Shown piece by piece: positions 7,512 to 20,000 of a stretch of DNA of 27,682 nt; within the stretch, counting starts at the first letter, position 1; each line of letters starts with the position of its first letter. The notes beneath the pieces were generated by a model. The model was not told where the DNA came from and did no database searches. It saw only the letters and a list, made by a program, of their open reading frames with translations. The position numbers and the translations under genes are program-made. The stretch is from a virus. The DNA lies in the IMG/VR virus record IMGVR_UViG_3300003650_000032, positions 1 through 27,682 of that record; one strand, given 5' to 3'.

Positions 7512-10500
7512 ATGGCACAGACCACTAGACAAACGGCAATTTTTGGGGTTGAGGACTGGAAACAGATCTATCAAACCTATCGTGAAGCCGACTTTCAAAG
7601 CTACGATTTTGAAACTCTACGCAAGAGTTTTGTAGACTATCTGCGGTTGTATTATCCCGAAACATTTAACGATTACATTGAATCATCTGAATACATCGCC
7701 TTGTTGGATGTTATTGCGTTTATGGGACAAGCAATTGCTTTCCGTACTGATCTTAACACTCGTGAAAACTATCTAGACACAGCCGAACGCCGTGACTCTG
7801 TTGTAAAACTCGCCGATCTTGTGAGTTACACTGCCAAGCGTAACACCGCATCGCAAGGCATGCTCAAGGTATTTAATATTACCACTACAGAAAATGTAGT
7901 AGATTACAACGGTGTTAGCCTGAGCAACAACACAATCAATTGGGCCGACCCCACAAATTTTGACTGGCTCGAGCAATGGAATGCTATTATAAATGCCTCG
8001 TTAGTAGACAGTCAAAAAGTTGGCAAGCCCGGTAACAAACAAACAATACTAGGTATTGATACTAGCGAATACGCAATTAATTTAGTTCCTGGTGTGTTGC
8101 CAGTCATTCCGTATACTGCAACAGTCGACGGAGTTAATATGCCATTTGATGTAGTAACTGCTACCTCCTCGGGTAGAGACTATGTTTACGAACCAAGCCC
8201 AGTTCCAAATTCTACATTTAATGTAATGTACCGCAACGACAAACTAGGATATCAAAGTTCCAACAACGGTTTCTTCTTTTTATTCAAGCAAGGAACCTTA
8301 CAAAACCAAGACTTTAACTTAGCCGAACGCATTAGTAACCGCACAGTTAACATTAACATCGAAGGGGTTAACAACACCGATCGTTGGCTATTTCAATTAG
8401 ACAATGTGGGCAATATCTCTAGAGAATGGATGTATACCGAAAACGTATATGCTGCGGCCGCCGAACAAGTGTCTGTATTACGACCAATTTATTCAACAAC
8501 AAGTCGCACCAATGATCAACTTACAATAATATTTGGTGACGGGGTGTTTAGTGAAATTCCAGTAGGCATTTTTCGTGCTTATGTTCGTGCATCTAATGGT
8601 TTGCAATACATTATTAATCCTGCAGAAATGCAAAATGTGGTATTGCCTATCAGCTACATAAGCCGTACAGGTAACCTCGAAACAATTACATTTACTTGTG
8701 GTATTACTCAGCCAGTTAGTAATGCGCAATCGCGTGAAAGTATTGAGGCAATTAAACAACGTGCACCTGCTCGATACTACACACAAAATCGAATGGTTAA
8801 TGGCGAAGATTACAACCTTTTCCCGTATACTTTGTACAATTCAATTATCAAAAGTAAAGCATTAAATCGTGCATCAATTGGCACAAGCCGATATCTTGAT
8901 TTAGTTGACAACACAGGAAAATATTCTAGCACAAACACTTTTTCAAGTGATGGCGCAGTCTGGGAAGATAATATTCTTCCTACTATAAACGTTAGTTTGA
9001 CAAACAGAAACGAGATTGCTGATTTTATTTCTAATCAAGTGCAAGCAAATCTAACCGGTCCCACAGTCACACAATTTTACTATGCAAACTTTCCTCGAAT
9101 ATCAGTAAACACCGGGCTAACTGCATTAAGCACATGGCACCAAAGTACCACCCTGTCCAACGAAACCACTGGATATTTTCAAACAGCGCCAGTGGGCGAC
9201 TTACCGCCTGTTCCTATACCGCTAGGAATTTATTACACCACCTTGCAATCATTTAGCTATGTGGTTCCTCGTTGCTCGATTAAATTTGTTGCACCAACGA
9301 TTAACGGCCAGGAGTATTATTTTGATGCTAATAATAGACTCAAACCTGGGCAGCCAACCCGCGCCGACGATCATACAGAGATTTGGGCTAGCCCAACAAA
9401 CATTGTTGGTAATGGGACCAACAACGGTATTGGTAATTTCTCATCGGGTCAAGGTCCGGTGACCCTAAACAATTTTGTGCCAACCGGAGCAATTGTTGAT
9501 AGTATCATTCCAGTTTTTATAACTAACTTATCAATTGCTATTCAACAAGAAATTAGTCAACAAATGTTGTTGTCTCGCAATTTTGGCATTGGCTATGATA
9601 GTACTGGTACAGTGCCGACCAGTGCTGGTGCAGGAACCTGGTATGTTATTACTGACACCAACCTTGCACAAAATGCTACTTGGAGCCAGGAGCATGCTGG
9701 TGACAAGTCAGGCGAAAATCTAGATGCAAGTTGGATGGCTAAGTTTGTTGTTGCAACAGATCAAAATTATCAAGCCACGTTCCGCGGACTTGCATATTAT
9801 TTTGGTAGTGTAATACAAACACGTTTCTTTTACTACGGCAATCAAAAGATTTATGATAGTCGAACAGGAACAACGATCCGTGATTTCGTTAATATACTTG
9901 CGGTGAATACAAAACCAGCTTCTACCTCGCCGCTTACTAGCGATATCTATACTACAATTATTGGACAACCAGTTGAAAGCGACGGATATGTAGATGACTT
10001 CAGGGTACTTATAAGTTATCGTGACAACGATAACGATGGTGTGCCCGACAATCCAGATTTTTTCGAAAACATAGTAGGCCTTACACCACTAGGACGCAAT
10101 GCTGTGTCTGTAAATCCAAAGTCTCCTTGGGTATTCATGCAACGAACAGTTGACTTTGATAATTTACAGCGCGATCTCTTGGTAGAACCTTTAGTGGTCA
10201 ACAGTGATTATCCTACTATCGATGCAATCGAATTAGTTAAATTCCAGTATAGCCCTGGACAAGTGTTCTACGCATATAGCACAGAGATGTTCTATCAACT
10301 TAGTATAAATGTTAATACTGTTCGTATATTAACAGAAACTCCAGAAGGTAGCTGGATTGCTAAAACGGGCAGACAAGGATTGTATTTCCAGTATCGTCAT
10401 AATTCACCGTTGACAAATCGTATTGACCCCGGATCAACTAACATTATTGACATCTACATTGTTGCACAAAGTTATTACACTGCATATCAAAACTGGTTAC

Positions 10501-11012
10501 GTGATACTACTAACACAGTAATGGAGCCACTTATGCCCACAATTGACGAACTTAGTACAGCATATCAAGGACTGCAAGATTACAAGATGTTAAGTGATAA
10601 TGTTGTTGTAAATTCTGTGGTATTCAAGCCGTTGTTTGGTGCAAAAGCGGCAAGTTCGTTACGGGCAACCATCAAGGTCATTAAAGCTGCAAATTCAACA
10701 GCAAGCACAAGCGAAATACAAAGTGCAGTTCTTACATCAATGAATACTTATTTTAGTATAGACGAGTGGAATTTTGGGGACACATTCTATTTCTCAGAAC
10801 TAGCGGGATATCTGCATAAAAATCTAGGAACTATTATCAGTTCAGTTGTATTAGTACCGCTAGACATACAAAAGTATTTTGGTGATCTATACGAGATTCG
10901 TGCAGAACCCAATGAAATATTTGTCAATGGTGCCACCATTGATAATATTATTGTAATTGAAGCATTAACAAGTACAAACTTGCGAACTTCACCAGGTAGC
11001 GGAGTAATTTAA
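7512..11012 (+). CDS. 6: Baseplate wedge protein gp6-like
   Basis: 1166 aa. The N-terminus has the gp6 signature 'FVDYLRLYYPETFNDYIESS' then 'EYIALLDVIAFMGQAIAFR' (residues ~37-78), like the YP..FNDW..S..G.ALLDLLAY stretch of T4 gp6. A baseplate-J-type region follows: 'IIFGDGVFSEIPVGIFRAYV' (~338-357) and 'ESIEAIKQRAPARYYTQNRM' (~409-428). The C-terminus has 'YFGDLYEIRAEPNEIFVNG' (~1123-1141). gp6 forms the iris-like inner ring whose dimers with gp25 hold the hub and open when the tail contracts. It is nearly twice T4 gp6 (660 aa). The extra length lies mainly in residues ~450-850 and includes a DxDxDG loop (838-849). The stop overlaps the next ATG by one base. Confidence 0.9.
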   Translation: MAQTTRQTAIFGVEDWKQIYQTYREADFQSYDFETLRKSFVDYLRLYYPETFNDYIESSEYIALLDVIAFMGQAIAFRTDLNTRENYLDTAERRDSVVKLADLVSYTAKRNTASQGMLKVFNITTTENVVDYNGVSLSNNTINWADPTNFDWLEQWNAIINASLVDSQKVGKPGNKQTILGIDTSEYAINLVPGVLPVIPYTATVDGVNMPFDVVTATSSGRDYVYEPSPVPNSTFNVMYRNDKLGYQSSNNGFFFLFKQGTLQNQDFNLAERISNRTVNINIEGVNNTDRWLFQLDNVGNISREWMYTENVYAAAAEQVSVLRPIYSTTSRTNDQLTIIFGDGVFSEIPVGIFRAYVRASNGLQYIINPAEMQNVVLPISYISRTGNLETITFTCGITQPVSNAQSRESIEAIKQRAPARYYTQNRMVNGEDYNLFPYTLYNSIIKSKALNRASIGTSRYLDLVDNTGKYSSTNTFSSDGAVWEDNILPTINVSLTNRNEIADFISNQVQANLTGPTVTQFYYANFPRISVNTGLTALSTWHQSTTLSNETTGYFQTAPVGDLPPVPIPLGIYYTTLQSFSYVVPRCSIKFVAPTINGQEYYFDANNRLKPGQPTRADDHTEIWASPTNIVGNGTNNGIGNFSSGQGPVTLNNFVPTGAIVDSIIPVFITNLSIAIQQEISQQMLLSRNFGIGYDSTGTVPTSAGAGTWYVITDTNLAQNATWSQEHAGDKSGENLDASWMAKFVVATDQNYQATFRGLAYYFGSVIQTRFFYYGNQKIYDSRTGTTIRDFVNILAVNTKPASTSPLTSDIYTTIIGQPVESDGYVDDFRVLISYRDNDNDGVPDNPDFFENIVGLTPLGRNAVSVNPKSPWVFMQRTVDFDNLQRDLLVEPLVVNSDYPTIDAIELVKFQYSPGQVFYAYSTEMFYQLSINVNTVRILTETPEGSWIAKTGRQGLYFQYRHNSPLTNRIDPGSTNIIDIYIVAQSYYTAYQNWLRDTTNTVMEPLMPTIDELSTAYQGLQDYKMLSDNVVVNSVVFKPLFGAKAASSLRATIKVIKAANSTASTSEIQSAVLTSMNTYFSIDEWNFGDTFYFSELAGYLHKNLGTIISSVVLVPLDIQKYFGDLYEIRAEPNEIFVNGATIDNIIVIEALTSTNLRTSPGSGVI
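10023..10058 (+). other. DxDxDGxPDxxD calcium-loop-like motif in the gp6-like protein
   Basis: Residues 838-849 read DNDNDGVPDNPD, the spacing of thrombospondin type-3/EF-hand-like calcium loops (acidic residues at 1, 3, 5, 9 and 12 with Gly at 6). It lies in the region that has no counterpart in T4 gp6. Metal binding is inferred from the motif only. Confidence 0.5.
11001..11004 (+). promoter_or_regulatory. Ribosome binding site GGAG of the giant gene
   Basis: GGAG lies inside the last codons of the gp6-like gene, seven bases before the ATG at 11012 that overlaps the gp6 stop (TAATG). It supports this start and tight coupling. Confidence 0.6.
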
Positions 11013-14000
11013 TGGCTAGAGTTAGAAGTGTAGATTTTCTTCCTGAAATTTTTCAGACTGATGCTAACAAGCAATTCTTAGCAGCAACTCTTGACCAGTT
11101 GATCCAGGAACCTAAATTTAAAAAGACACAAGGTTTTATTGGTCGCACTGTTGGGCCAGGAGTAAACCCAAATGACAAGTATGTTATTGAACCTAACAAA
11201 ACTCGCGCAAACTATCAATTAGAGCCGGGAGTTATTAGTCTTGATCCGGTTAACACAGGTGCAATAAAGGATGCAATAACATACCCCGGTATCAATGATG
11301 CTCTTGAATTTCAGGGTGCAATAAGCGGCCGACCCGATCGCATGTATACAAGCGAATATTATACCTGGGATCCGTTTGTTGACTTTGATATATTTGTGAA
11401 TTTTAGTCAATATTATTGGATTCCTGCTGGCCCTGCGGTAGTTGATGTTTCTACTACAGGTATACCACTTAGTGAAAATTTTGCAGTGACTCGTGCCAAT
11501 GGAGTGTACACATTTTCCGGACAAACTGGAGAAAATCCGGTCATTACCCTTGTTAGAAACGGAAATTACACATTTCAAGTTGCACAAAACAATGTCGAAA
11601 CTATAAATTTCAGAGTAGGCCGACAAGGAGTTACAAGTTATCAAATTGATTTTATAACTAACCCTGCATTAACTTTAATAAGAGGTAATACTTATGTGTT
11701 TACCCTTACTCAGTTAACTGGATTTCCTTTCTGGATCAAAACAGCAGCAACTACCGGCACAGGTGATTCCTATAATGCCGGTGTTACAAACAACGGTGCA
11801 ATGATAGGCAATGTAACATTTATAGTGCCACAAGATGCGCCGGATACATTATATTATTCGTGCGAAACACAATCGTTGATGAACGGGCAAATCAATATCG
11901 TCAATGGTGTTGCCGGAACTGGTTCTAAATTTTGGATTCAAACTAACCCCGGCATCTCGGGAAAAAATCCAGTAACCCCAAACATCAGCAGTCGCGAAGT
12001 ACTAGGTGTTTATAATAACGGTGTTGACTTAGGGACAATAAATTTCAATGTTCCTGCAAGTACAGCCCAGGATTTTTATTACAATCTCAACAATTTTGGT
12101 ACCGTTGATCTTATATGTAATTTGAGATATGATCAAATACAAGGTGCTTCGTTAGATGAATTCATTGCTAGATATGGCGGCATAGATGGTATTACCAATC
12201 TAAACACTCGCACCTTGATATTTACTAATCGAGCGAGTGGTGAGGATGGCGGCTGGATAGCTCAGAGTCCATTTGATCCACTAAATCGAGATGATGCAAA
12301 TAACGGCCTGCCCGGTAGTTTTGATAATTTAGGCTATGCTTATACTACAGAAGTCCCCGAAGATCAATACTATAATGTCTGGCAAATAAGTTATGTTACT
12401 GTAGATGGTATTAGATATCTACATCTAAGTAGCGCAGGTACTATAAACACTCTAGATAAATTTTCAATAAGATACGGAACTGTATATTCAACAACAAACT
12501 GGTACAAACTTGAATCTGGTGTGTTTGTAGAAATCCCTGTGTTGTCAGCTACATCGGACACTTTATATTATCAAGATAGCACCGATCCAGAAATCTTCGG
12601 TACAATTCGTTTGATTGATCAAACAGCAAGTAATACACTTTATATCGATGATATTATTGGTAATAAAAATTATACTAGCCCCATTGGTGTTGTTTTTACC
12701 AATGGTTTAAAAGTTCGCTTTCCTGGAGACGTTGTTCCTGCTGCTTATAGCACCAGGTCAGTTACATTAACTTGTACATCAACCGCCGCTGGCGTGAATA
12801 TTATTACCGGAGACGATACCTCTAATTTAATTATCGGGCAAACAATTGAATTCTATAGCACACCGTTTGGCGGTGTGTCCGAAGGCATAATCTATTATGT
12901 TCGGTCGATATTTAGCAGTACACAATTTTCAATATCAACGATTCCAAATGGTCCGGCAGTAACATTGACTTCTGCTGTTGGCACAATGATTGGAGTTGCA
13001 AGCCAAGCACCCGAATACTATGTAAGTGGAGTTGGGACGGCAATTGAGTTATTGCCGGTTACTGATTTTATTACTCCAGAAGTTATTACTACAGAAAATG
13101 CACAATTAGGTCAACTTGATTACCTTACTATTAATCGTGCCAGCAAAGATCTAAATGCATGGTCACGCAGCAATCGTTGGTTTCATATTGATGTTTTAAA
13201 TGCTACTGGAAAATATAACGATGCTCCGGTTGTTCTTGATAACAACTTCCGGGCAAAACGACCCGTTTTACAATTCAACAGTAACATTAGAATGTTTAAC
13301 ATGGGCACAGCAGGAAAAAGCCCAGTGAACACAATTGACTTCGCCGAAACCGACGCCTTTAGCAACATTGAAGGTAGCACAGGATATAGTGTAAATGGAT
13401 ATACACTAGTAGACGGCAGTAGAGTTATTTTTGCTGCCGACCTAGATGTCGATGTTAGGAATAAAATTTATATAGTTAATTTCATTACGCCTGACACAGT
13501 GGATCCTTTAATTGCTCAACCAATTATAAATCTAGTAGAAGCAGCAGACGGTGCAGTATTTGCAGATCAATGTACTGTATGTTTAAGCGGTGAACAAGTT
13601 GGCATTAGCTATTGGTTTGATGGAGTTGATTGGAACCAGGCACAACTAAAACAAAGTGTGCAGCAAACTCCTTTGTTTAACATATATGATATCAACGGTT
13701 ATAGCTTTAGTAATAGAACAATATATCCCAGCTCAACTTTTATAGGAAGTAAGTTGTTTAGTTATACAACAGGATATGGAATAACAGACCCTATTTTAAA
13801 ATTTAAATTAAAGTATCTTACTCTTAATAATGTAGGAGATATTGTTTTTGACAATAATTTGTATACAGATACATTTGTGTATGTTACTAACAACCAAAGC
13901 ACTATAAAGCAAATTAGTTCGGGCTTTGTTTACGAGTACGCATCAAGAGAAATATACAAAAGATTGTTAGGTTGGCAAACTGCGGTAGTCCCAACACCAA

Positions 14001-17000
14001 TGCAACAACAATTTAAATTTGTTTATGCCGGAGTACCATTACAACTCGACTGTAAAGTTTTGCCTAACAATATAACTATTGTTCCGTCGATTAAGGTATT
14101 TGTTGGCTCTGCGTTCCAAGATCCGTCTACTTATTCGATAGTAACAACAACTAACAGCACAACAATTACATTTAATACAGTTCATATAATTGGAGATGTT
14201 ATCGAAGTTGAAGCGTTAAGCAACCAAACTAGTAAAGTGGCATTTTATCAAGTTCCGATAAATCTTGAAAATAACCCATTAAACAACAATAGCAGTTTTT
14301 TTACCCTTGGTACTGTTCGTACACATTATGGAAGTATCTGTCAGAACTTAACTAACTTAATCGGTACTATAAATGGTGCAAACAACACTCGTGACCTTGG
14401 CAACATTGTTCCATATGGCCAAACTATTTTGCAACAAAGTGCTCCGTTGACAATTGCCGGATACTTCTTGCGTTCCATTGACTATAATATTTTTGGAGCA
14501 CTAGAATACAATAGCCGAGAGTATCAAAAGTTTAAAAATAAATTGTTAGAATCTGTTACAACTCAAACTATTCAATTTGAAAATGCAGGCACAATTCTTG
14601 ACACTGCGATTGCAAACATTACATTAGATCGCAGCGACCTTAATCCATTTTATTGGAGTGACATGTTGCCATCTAGTGCAGGATACACTAAAACAATATA
14701 TACTGTTTCGTATACCACTGGCAATACATTCGACACTATACAAGTTTATAACTATACTAGTGCTAATTATTTAGGTATGAATGTTTACATCAATGGTCGT
14801 ATTTTAGAAAGAGACTTTGAATATTCAGTTGCTACAGACGGTCCGCGTATTACAATTCTTGAACCTTTGTACAGTACACTAGTAAACGGCAATGTAGTTA
14901 CATTACAAGAATATTCTACGACACAAGGCACATTTATTCCTAACACCCCAACCAAACTAGGATTATATCCATCCTGGAGACCAGAAATTACATCTGTAAA
15001 AACCAGCAGCGGAGAACAACTAGTAATTAAAGGGCACGACGGGAGCGAAACTCCTGTTTTTGGAGATATTCGAGACGAAGTATTATTAGAGTTTGAATCT
15101 AGAATTTACAACAACCTAAAATTAGACGGAAATTCTGTACCACTTACTATCGTAGATGTATTACCAGGACAGTTTCGTGACACAGGATATAGTATTAGTG
15201 AAATTAATAGTATTTTAAACACTAATTTTCTAACTTATGTTGGCTGGAACAAATTAAATTACAATGATCAAAATTATATAAGTGGTAATCCATTTACATG
15301 GAACTACAGCACGGCTCAGGACAAACTCAATAATCAAAATTTAATGGGCAATTGGCGTGGTATCTATCGTTATTTTTACGATACACAACAACCTGAACGT
15401 ACACCTTGGGAAATGATTGGCTTTGAGATTAAACCCGTCTGGTGGGAAATAACTTATGGCCCTGCTCCTTATACACAAGACAACTTGGTTCTATGGGACG
15501 ACTTAGAATTGGGTATAGTAAGAGATCCAGCTGGCACATACATCTTGCCTCAATATGCAAGGGCGGGACTAGTTACAGTATTGCCAACTGGCACAGAAGG
15601 CGCATTGGTGCCACCTATTGATTCCGTAGTAGGTGACTATAGTTCTCAAGCATCATTTATTAAAAGCTGGTCTCCCGGTGACGGCGGTCCTGTTGAGGCA
15701 GCGTGGTGGAACTCTAGTGACTATCCATTTGCGGTCATGCGTTTGTTAGCATTAACACGCCCCGCTAACTTCTTTGCGTTATTTGCAGATAGAGATCTTT
15801 ATCGCTACGAGCGCGAATTTGAACAGTACTTGTATCAAGATCGTTATAGATTAAATGCCAACAAAATTCAAGTATACGGCAATGGTGTTAGCAAAGCAAG
15901 TTACATCAATTGGATAATTGATTATAATCGTCAAATAGGCGAAGATTCAACCAAGGCGCTGGAAAAAGATCTTGCTAATTTAGATGTAAGATTATGTTAC
16001 CGCATGGCTAGTTTTAGTGACAAGCAATACATTAAGATTTATACAGAAAAGGCTAGCCCTAACACCTTAAACACAACATTGTTGTTGCCGGACGAGAGCT
16101 ACGACTTATTAGTGTATAAAAACCAACCGTTTGATCGTAGTTTGTACAGCAGTGTAGTTATACAGGTTGTAAGCGGTGGGTGGGCGGTATTTGGATATAG
16201 TACTACCCGTCCTTATTTTAATATATTGAGCAGTATACCAGTAGGACAATTCCGAACATTTACAGTAGCTGAAAAATCTATCCAGGTCCCGAAGAATTAT
16301 TCTAATACCGTTGTACAGGTGCCATATGGTTTTGTGTTTACCACAGCATCAGCCGTTGCCGACTTTTTGTTAAGTTACGGAAAATTACTAGAAAACCAAG
16401 GATTTACATTTACAAATCAAACCAATGGTTATATTATGGATTGGGACCAGATGGTAGAAGAATACTTGTACTGGTCACACCAAGGATGGGGCGAGGGAAG
16501 TATAATAAATCTTAACCCACTAGCTGACCGCCTAACAATAACAAAAGCGCAGGCAGTTGCAGATAGTGTAGTGGCACAGACTGCCGAACAAGTTCTAATA
16601 GATCAAAACCGTCGCGATTTTCCAGTACGAGATCTTAACATTATTCGTGAAGATAATACATTTACTATTCAACCATTGAGCAATCAAAGCCTTAGCTTTA
16701 TTGACATGCGTTTCACTAGTTATGAAAACATGATCGTGTTGAATAATGTAAGTTTGTTTGGCGATTTAATTTACGAACCAACGACAGGTGCTCGCCAGAG
16801 TCGTTTAAGTCTGGTGGCTGTTGAAACTACCGACTGGAACGGTACATTAAATGCACCTGGTTTTATTTTAAACCAAGACAATGTCAAAGAATGGACTGGA
16901 TTGCGCATATATCCAAAAGGCGAGCTTGTTAAGTACAAAGGTTCATACTGGTCGGCCGCGTCTATGGTACAACCTAGTATTAAATTCAATTACAACAATT

Positions 17001-20000
17001 GGAATCAAAGTGACTATACATTAATCCAACAAGGGTTATTGCCCAACATTACTAACAAAGCTGACCAATTGGCCAATAGTTACAATATCAATAATGCTAA
17101 TATCGAAAGTGACAATGATCTGTTGAGTTATGGATTAATTGGGTATAGACCTCGTCAATATCTTGCAGCATTGAATCTTAGCGATGTTAGCCAGCTTAAC
17201 ATTTATCGCGAGTTCATTGGGGCAAAGGGAACTATGCTCAGTGTTGATTTATTGGGTCGTGCTAACATTGGTAAAGAAGTTGCCGACTATACAATTTATG
17301 AAAACTGGGCAGTGCAGCGCAGTGTGTATGGTGCCAATGCTAATCGAAGTTTCTTTGACTTGCGATTAAATCGCGGCAATCTCACAAGTAATCCTAATAT
17401 AGTACAAATTATTACACCTAGTCAAGCTAATTCAGCAGACCAGGCTATATTGCTTAGTAGTCTATGGAAGAGTAGTTTTGTGCCAACCACTACACAAATT
17501 CTTCCGACAACTACTACATTACCTACTGACATTGCACTACCTACTGCCGGGTATGTTAACCTCGACGAGGTTGATTTATCGGTATTTGAATTGTCTAATC
17601 CGTCGGTGCTTAGTGCAAATCTAAATTCGATTAAAACAGGTACTAGTATCTGGGTTGCAAAGGTAAATGATTACGATTGGAACATTTATCGTGCTCATGC
17701 AGTTCCCGGGGTAATCAACCATGTGTGCGACAATCTAAACGGAACTAGTATTGTAAGGTTCACAAAGCAGCACGGCTTAAGCGTCGGCAACACGTTGATT
17801 ATTAGATTCTTTGATAGCGAAGTGGACGGAGTTTACAAAGTATTATCTATTCATGATCTAAATACAGTAACTATTGCATTTAGTTTTGACGGTGACCGCA
17901 CAGTTGCAAATGGCAACGGTATTGGATATACACTACAAACCATGCGGGTGTCGCAGGCCAGTAATATAAATAACTTGTCTTATACTAAACAGATGCTCCC
18001 TGGCACTAAAGTTTGGGTTGACAACAACGGCAAAGGGCAATGGGAAGTATTAGAAAAACAAAAGCCATTTGTTCCAACCAAAGATTTGCATTCAGTATCA
18101 CCAGCACCCGGCGATGCTTTTGGAGCGAGCGTGGCACAAACATCTAATAGATCTGCTATGTTCATAGGCAGTCCTAACTATGGTGCTGGCACAGGTGCAG
18201 TTTATCTCTATGTTAAAGAAGATAGTAATCAATACAAACCAGTAAGTCCTATACAAGGGCAAGATACTATATTAACATTGGGCGCAACCGGGACACGAGG
18301 TTACGGTAATGCTATAGATGCAGGTAATACGGCATACGCAATAGCAGGTGCTAGTGCAAGTAATGGCCCAACAGGCTTACCTAATAATGGGTATGCAGCA
18401 ATACTTTATAGAGATCCTGCAGCAGGTGCTAATAACACTAGCCCATGGGTCACCAGTCAACTGTTGACATTACCTGGTACTACCCCGCCAGATGACCCCG
18501 GTGCAGGTGAGTTTGGTTACAGTGTTGCAATGAGTTTAGACGAACGCTGGATGTACGTTGGTGCACCAGGATTGAATAAAGTGTTTGCATATGGCCAAGT
18601 GTTAAACGAACTACAAAAGTTAACATACCTTGCCGACGGCACAAGTGCTATTGCGATCATAAGTTCAATTATTCAAATAGACGACCCTGATCAAATTACT
18701 GTTGTAAAAAACGGTGAATTGTTGACGTTAACTACTAACTACAGTGTAGACTTAGACCCAAGTTTTACTGAAGTAACTTTTGTTGTTACACCAGCAGCCG
18801 GCGACAGAATTATTATTAACAGAAGAAATGACTATGCTTTTAAGGTTGAGGACGTTCCAGAAACCTTTCCTGTAGCACAATATTTGTTTACTGCTACAAG
18901 CAACATTGAGTCAATCACTGTAACAGTTAATTCTGTATTGCAACGACCAAACATTGATTATACTTGGGATGGAACTTCTCTTACTTTTGCCGAAGGGCAT
19001 GAACCAATACTTGATGATATAGTATTAGTAAGTTCGCAAAATTATTATGAACTTGCTGGCACTATAATTTCAGACTCAGAATTAATTGCAACTGACAGAT
19101 TTGGACATAGTATACAATGCTCAACCGACGGTCGACAGGTTGTTATTGGATGTAAAAATGCCACAGTTGATAGTTTAACTGAAGCAGGAAAAGTATACGT
19201 GTTTGATCGTAACGTCCAACGTTTTATCCAACAAACAAAGACTACAGACCCGTATACCATTACTGTATTGGGCACTGTAATTGCACCAGTTAGCGTGTCG
19301 TTAAACAATATATTCTTAACAAATCAAGACAATGGTATTGTTAGTGCCCAAAATACGTTCAGCGTAGATGGAAACAACATTACTATTATAAACAATCTAT
19401 CAGTTGGTGATGTAATCGAAATTGAAACCAACCAGTTTGTACAACAACAAATTATTACACAAGACACAGTTTCAGAATTTACAAACTTTGGTCAAGCATT
19501 AGACTTGTGCCCGTATAACTGTAGTCTATATGTTGGTGCGCCACAAGACAATGTCACAGCATGGCAAGGCGGCGTAGTACAACGCAGTGTTAGTCAGGCT
19601 AGAATATATGGAACAATTACTGCAACTGTTGCTAACCCTGTACTTGAGGTTGGGGACACGCTGAGAGTAAACAACATTGATTTCTACGTTCCAGACGCCG
19701 TGCTGCCTACCCCTGGGGTTCCGGGCGTATCTAGATTACAAGGCCTTGCCAAGAATATCAACGCCATCAAATCTAATGCCACCGCAAGCGTGTCCCCTGC
19801 CGGGGTCTTAACTATCTATGTTACAAATACAAATGCTGCACCAATCGGTAACAAATTACTAGTAACCCCAGGTAGTATTGGCACAGCATTTGACAATCCA
19901 TTTTACAATCTTGGATTTGAGACATTTGTGTTTACACAAACAATTACAAGTCCTTATCCAGTGGATTTTGCAGGCTTTGGTAGTTCGGTGGCAATCGATG

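Noticed and set aside
11660-11911. Functional copper protein domain
   Set aside because: Both expected His ligands are replaced (F238, Q287), so only the fold, not metal binding, can be proposed.
17965-17972. Exact TATAAATA inside the giant gene, ~140 bases before the propeller
   Set aside because: One or two exact matches are expected by chance on this strand. It is far from any start codon and encodes ordinary residues of the protein.
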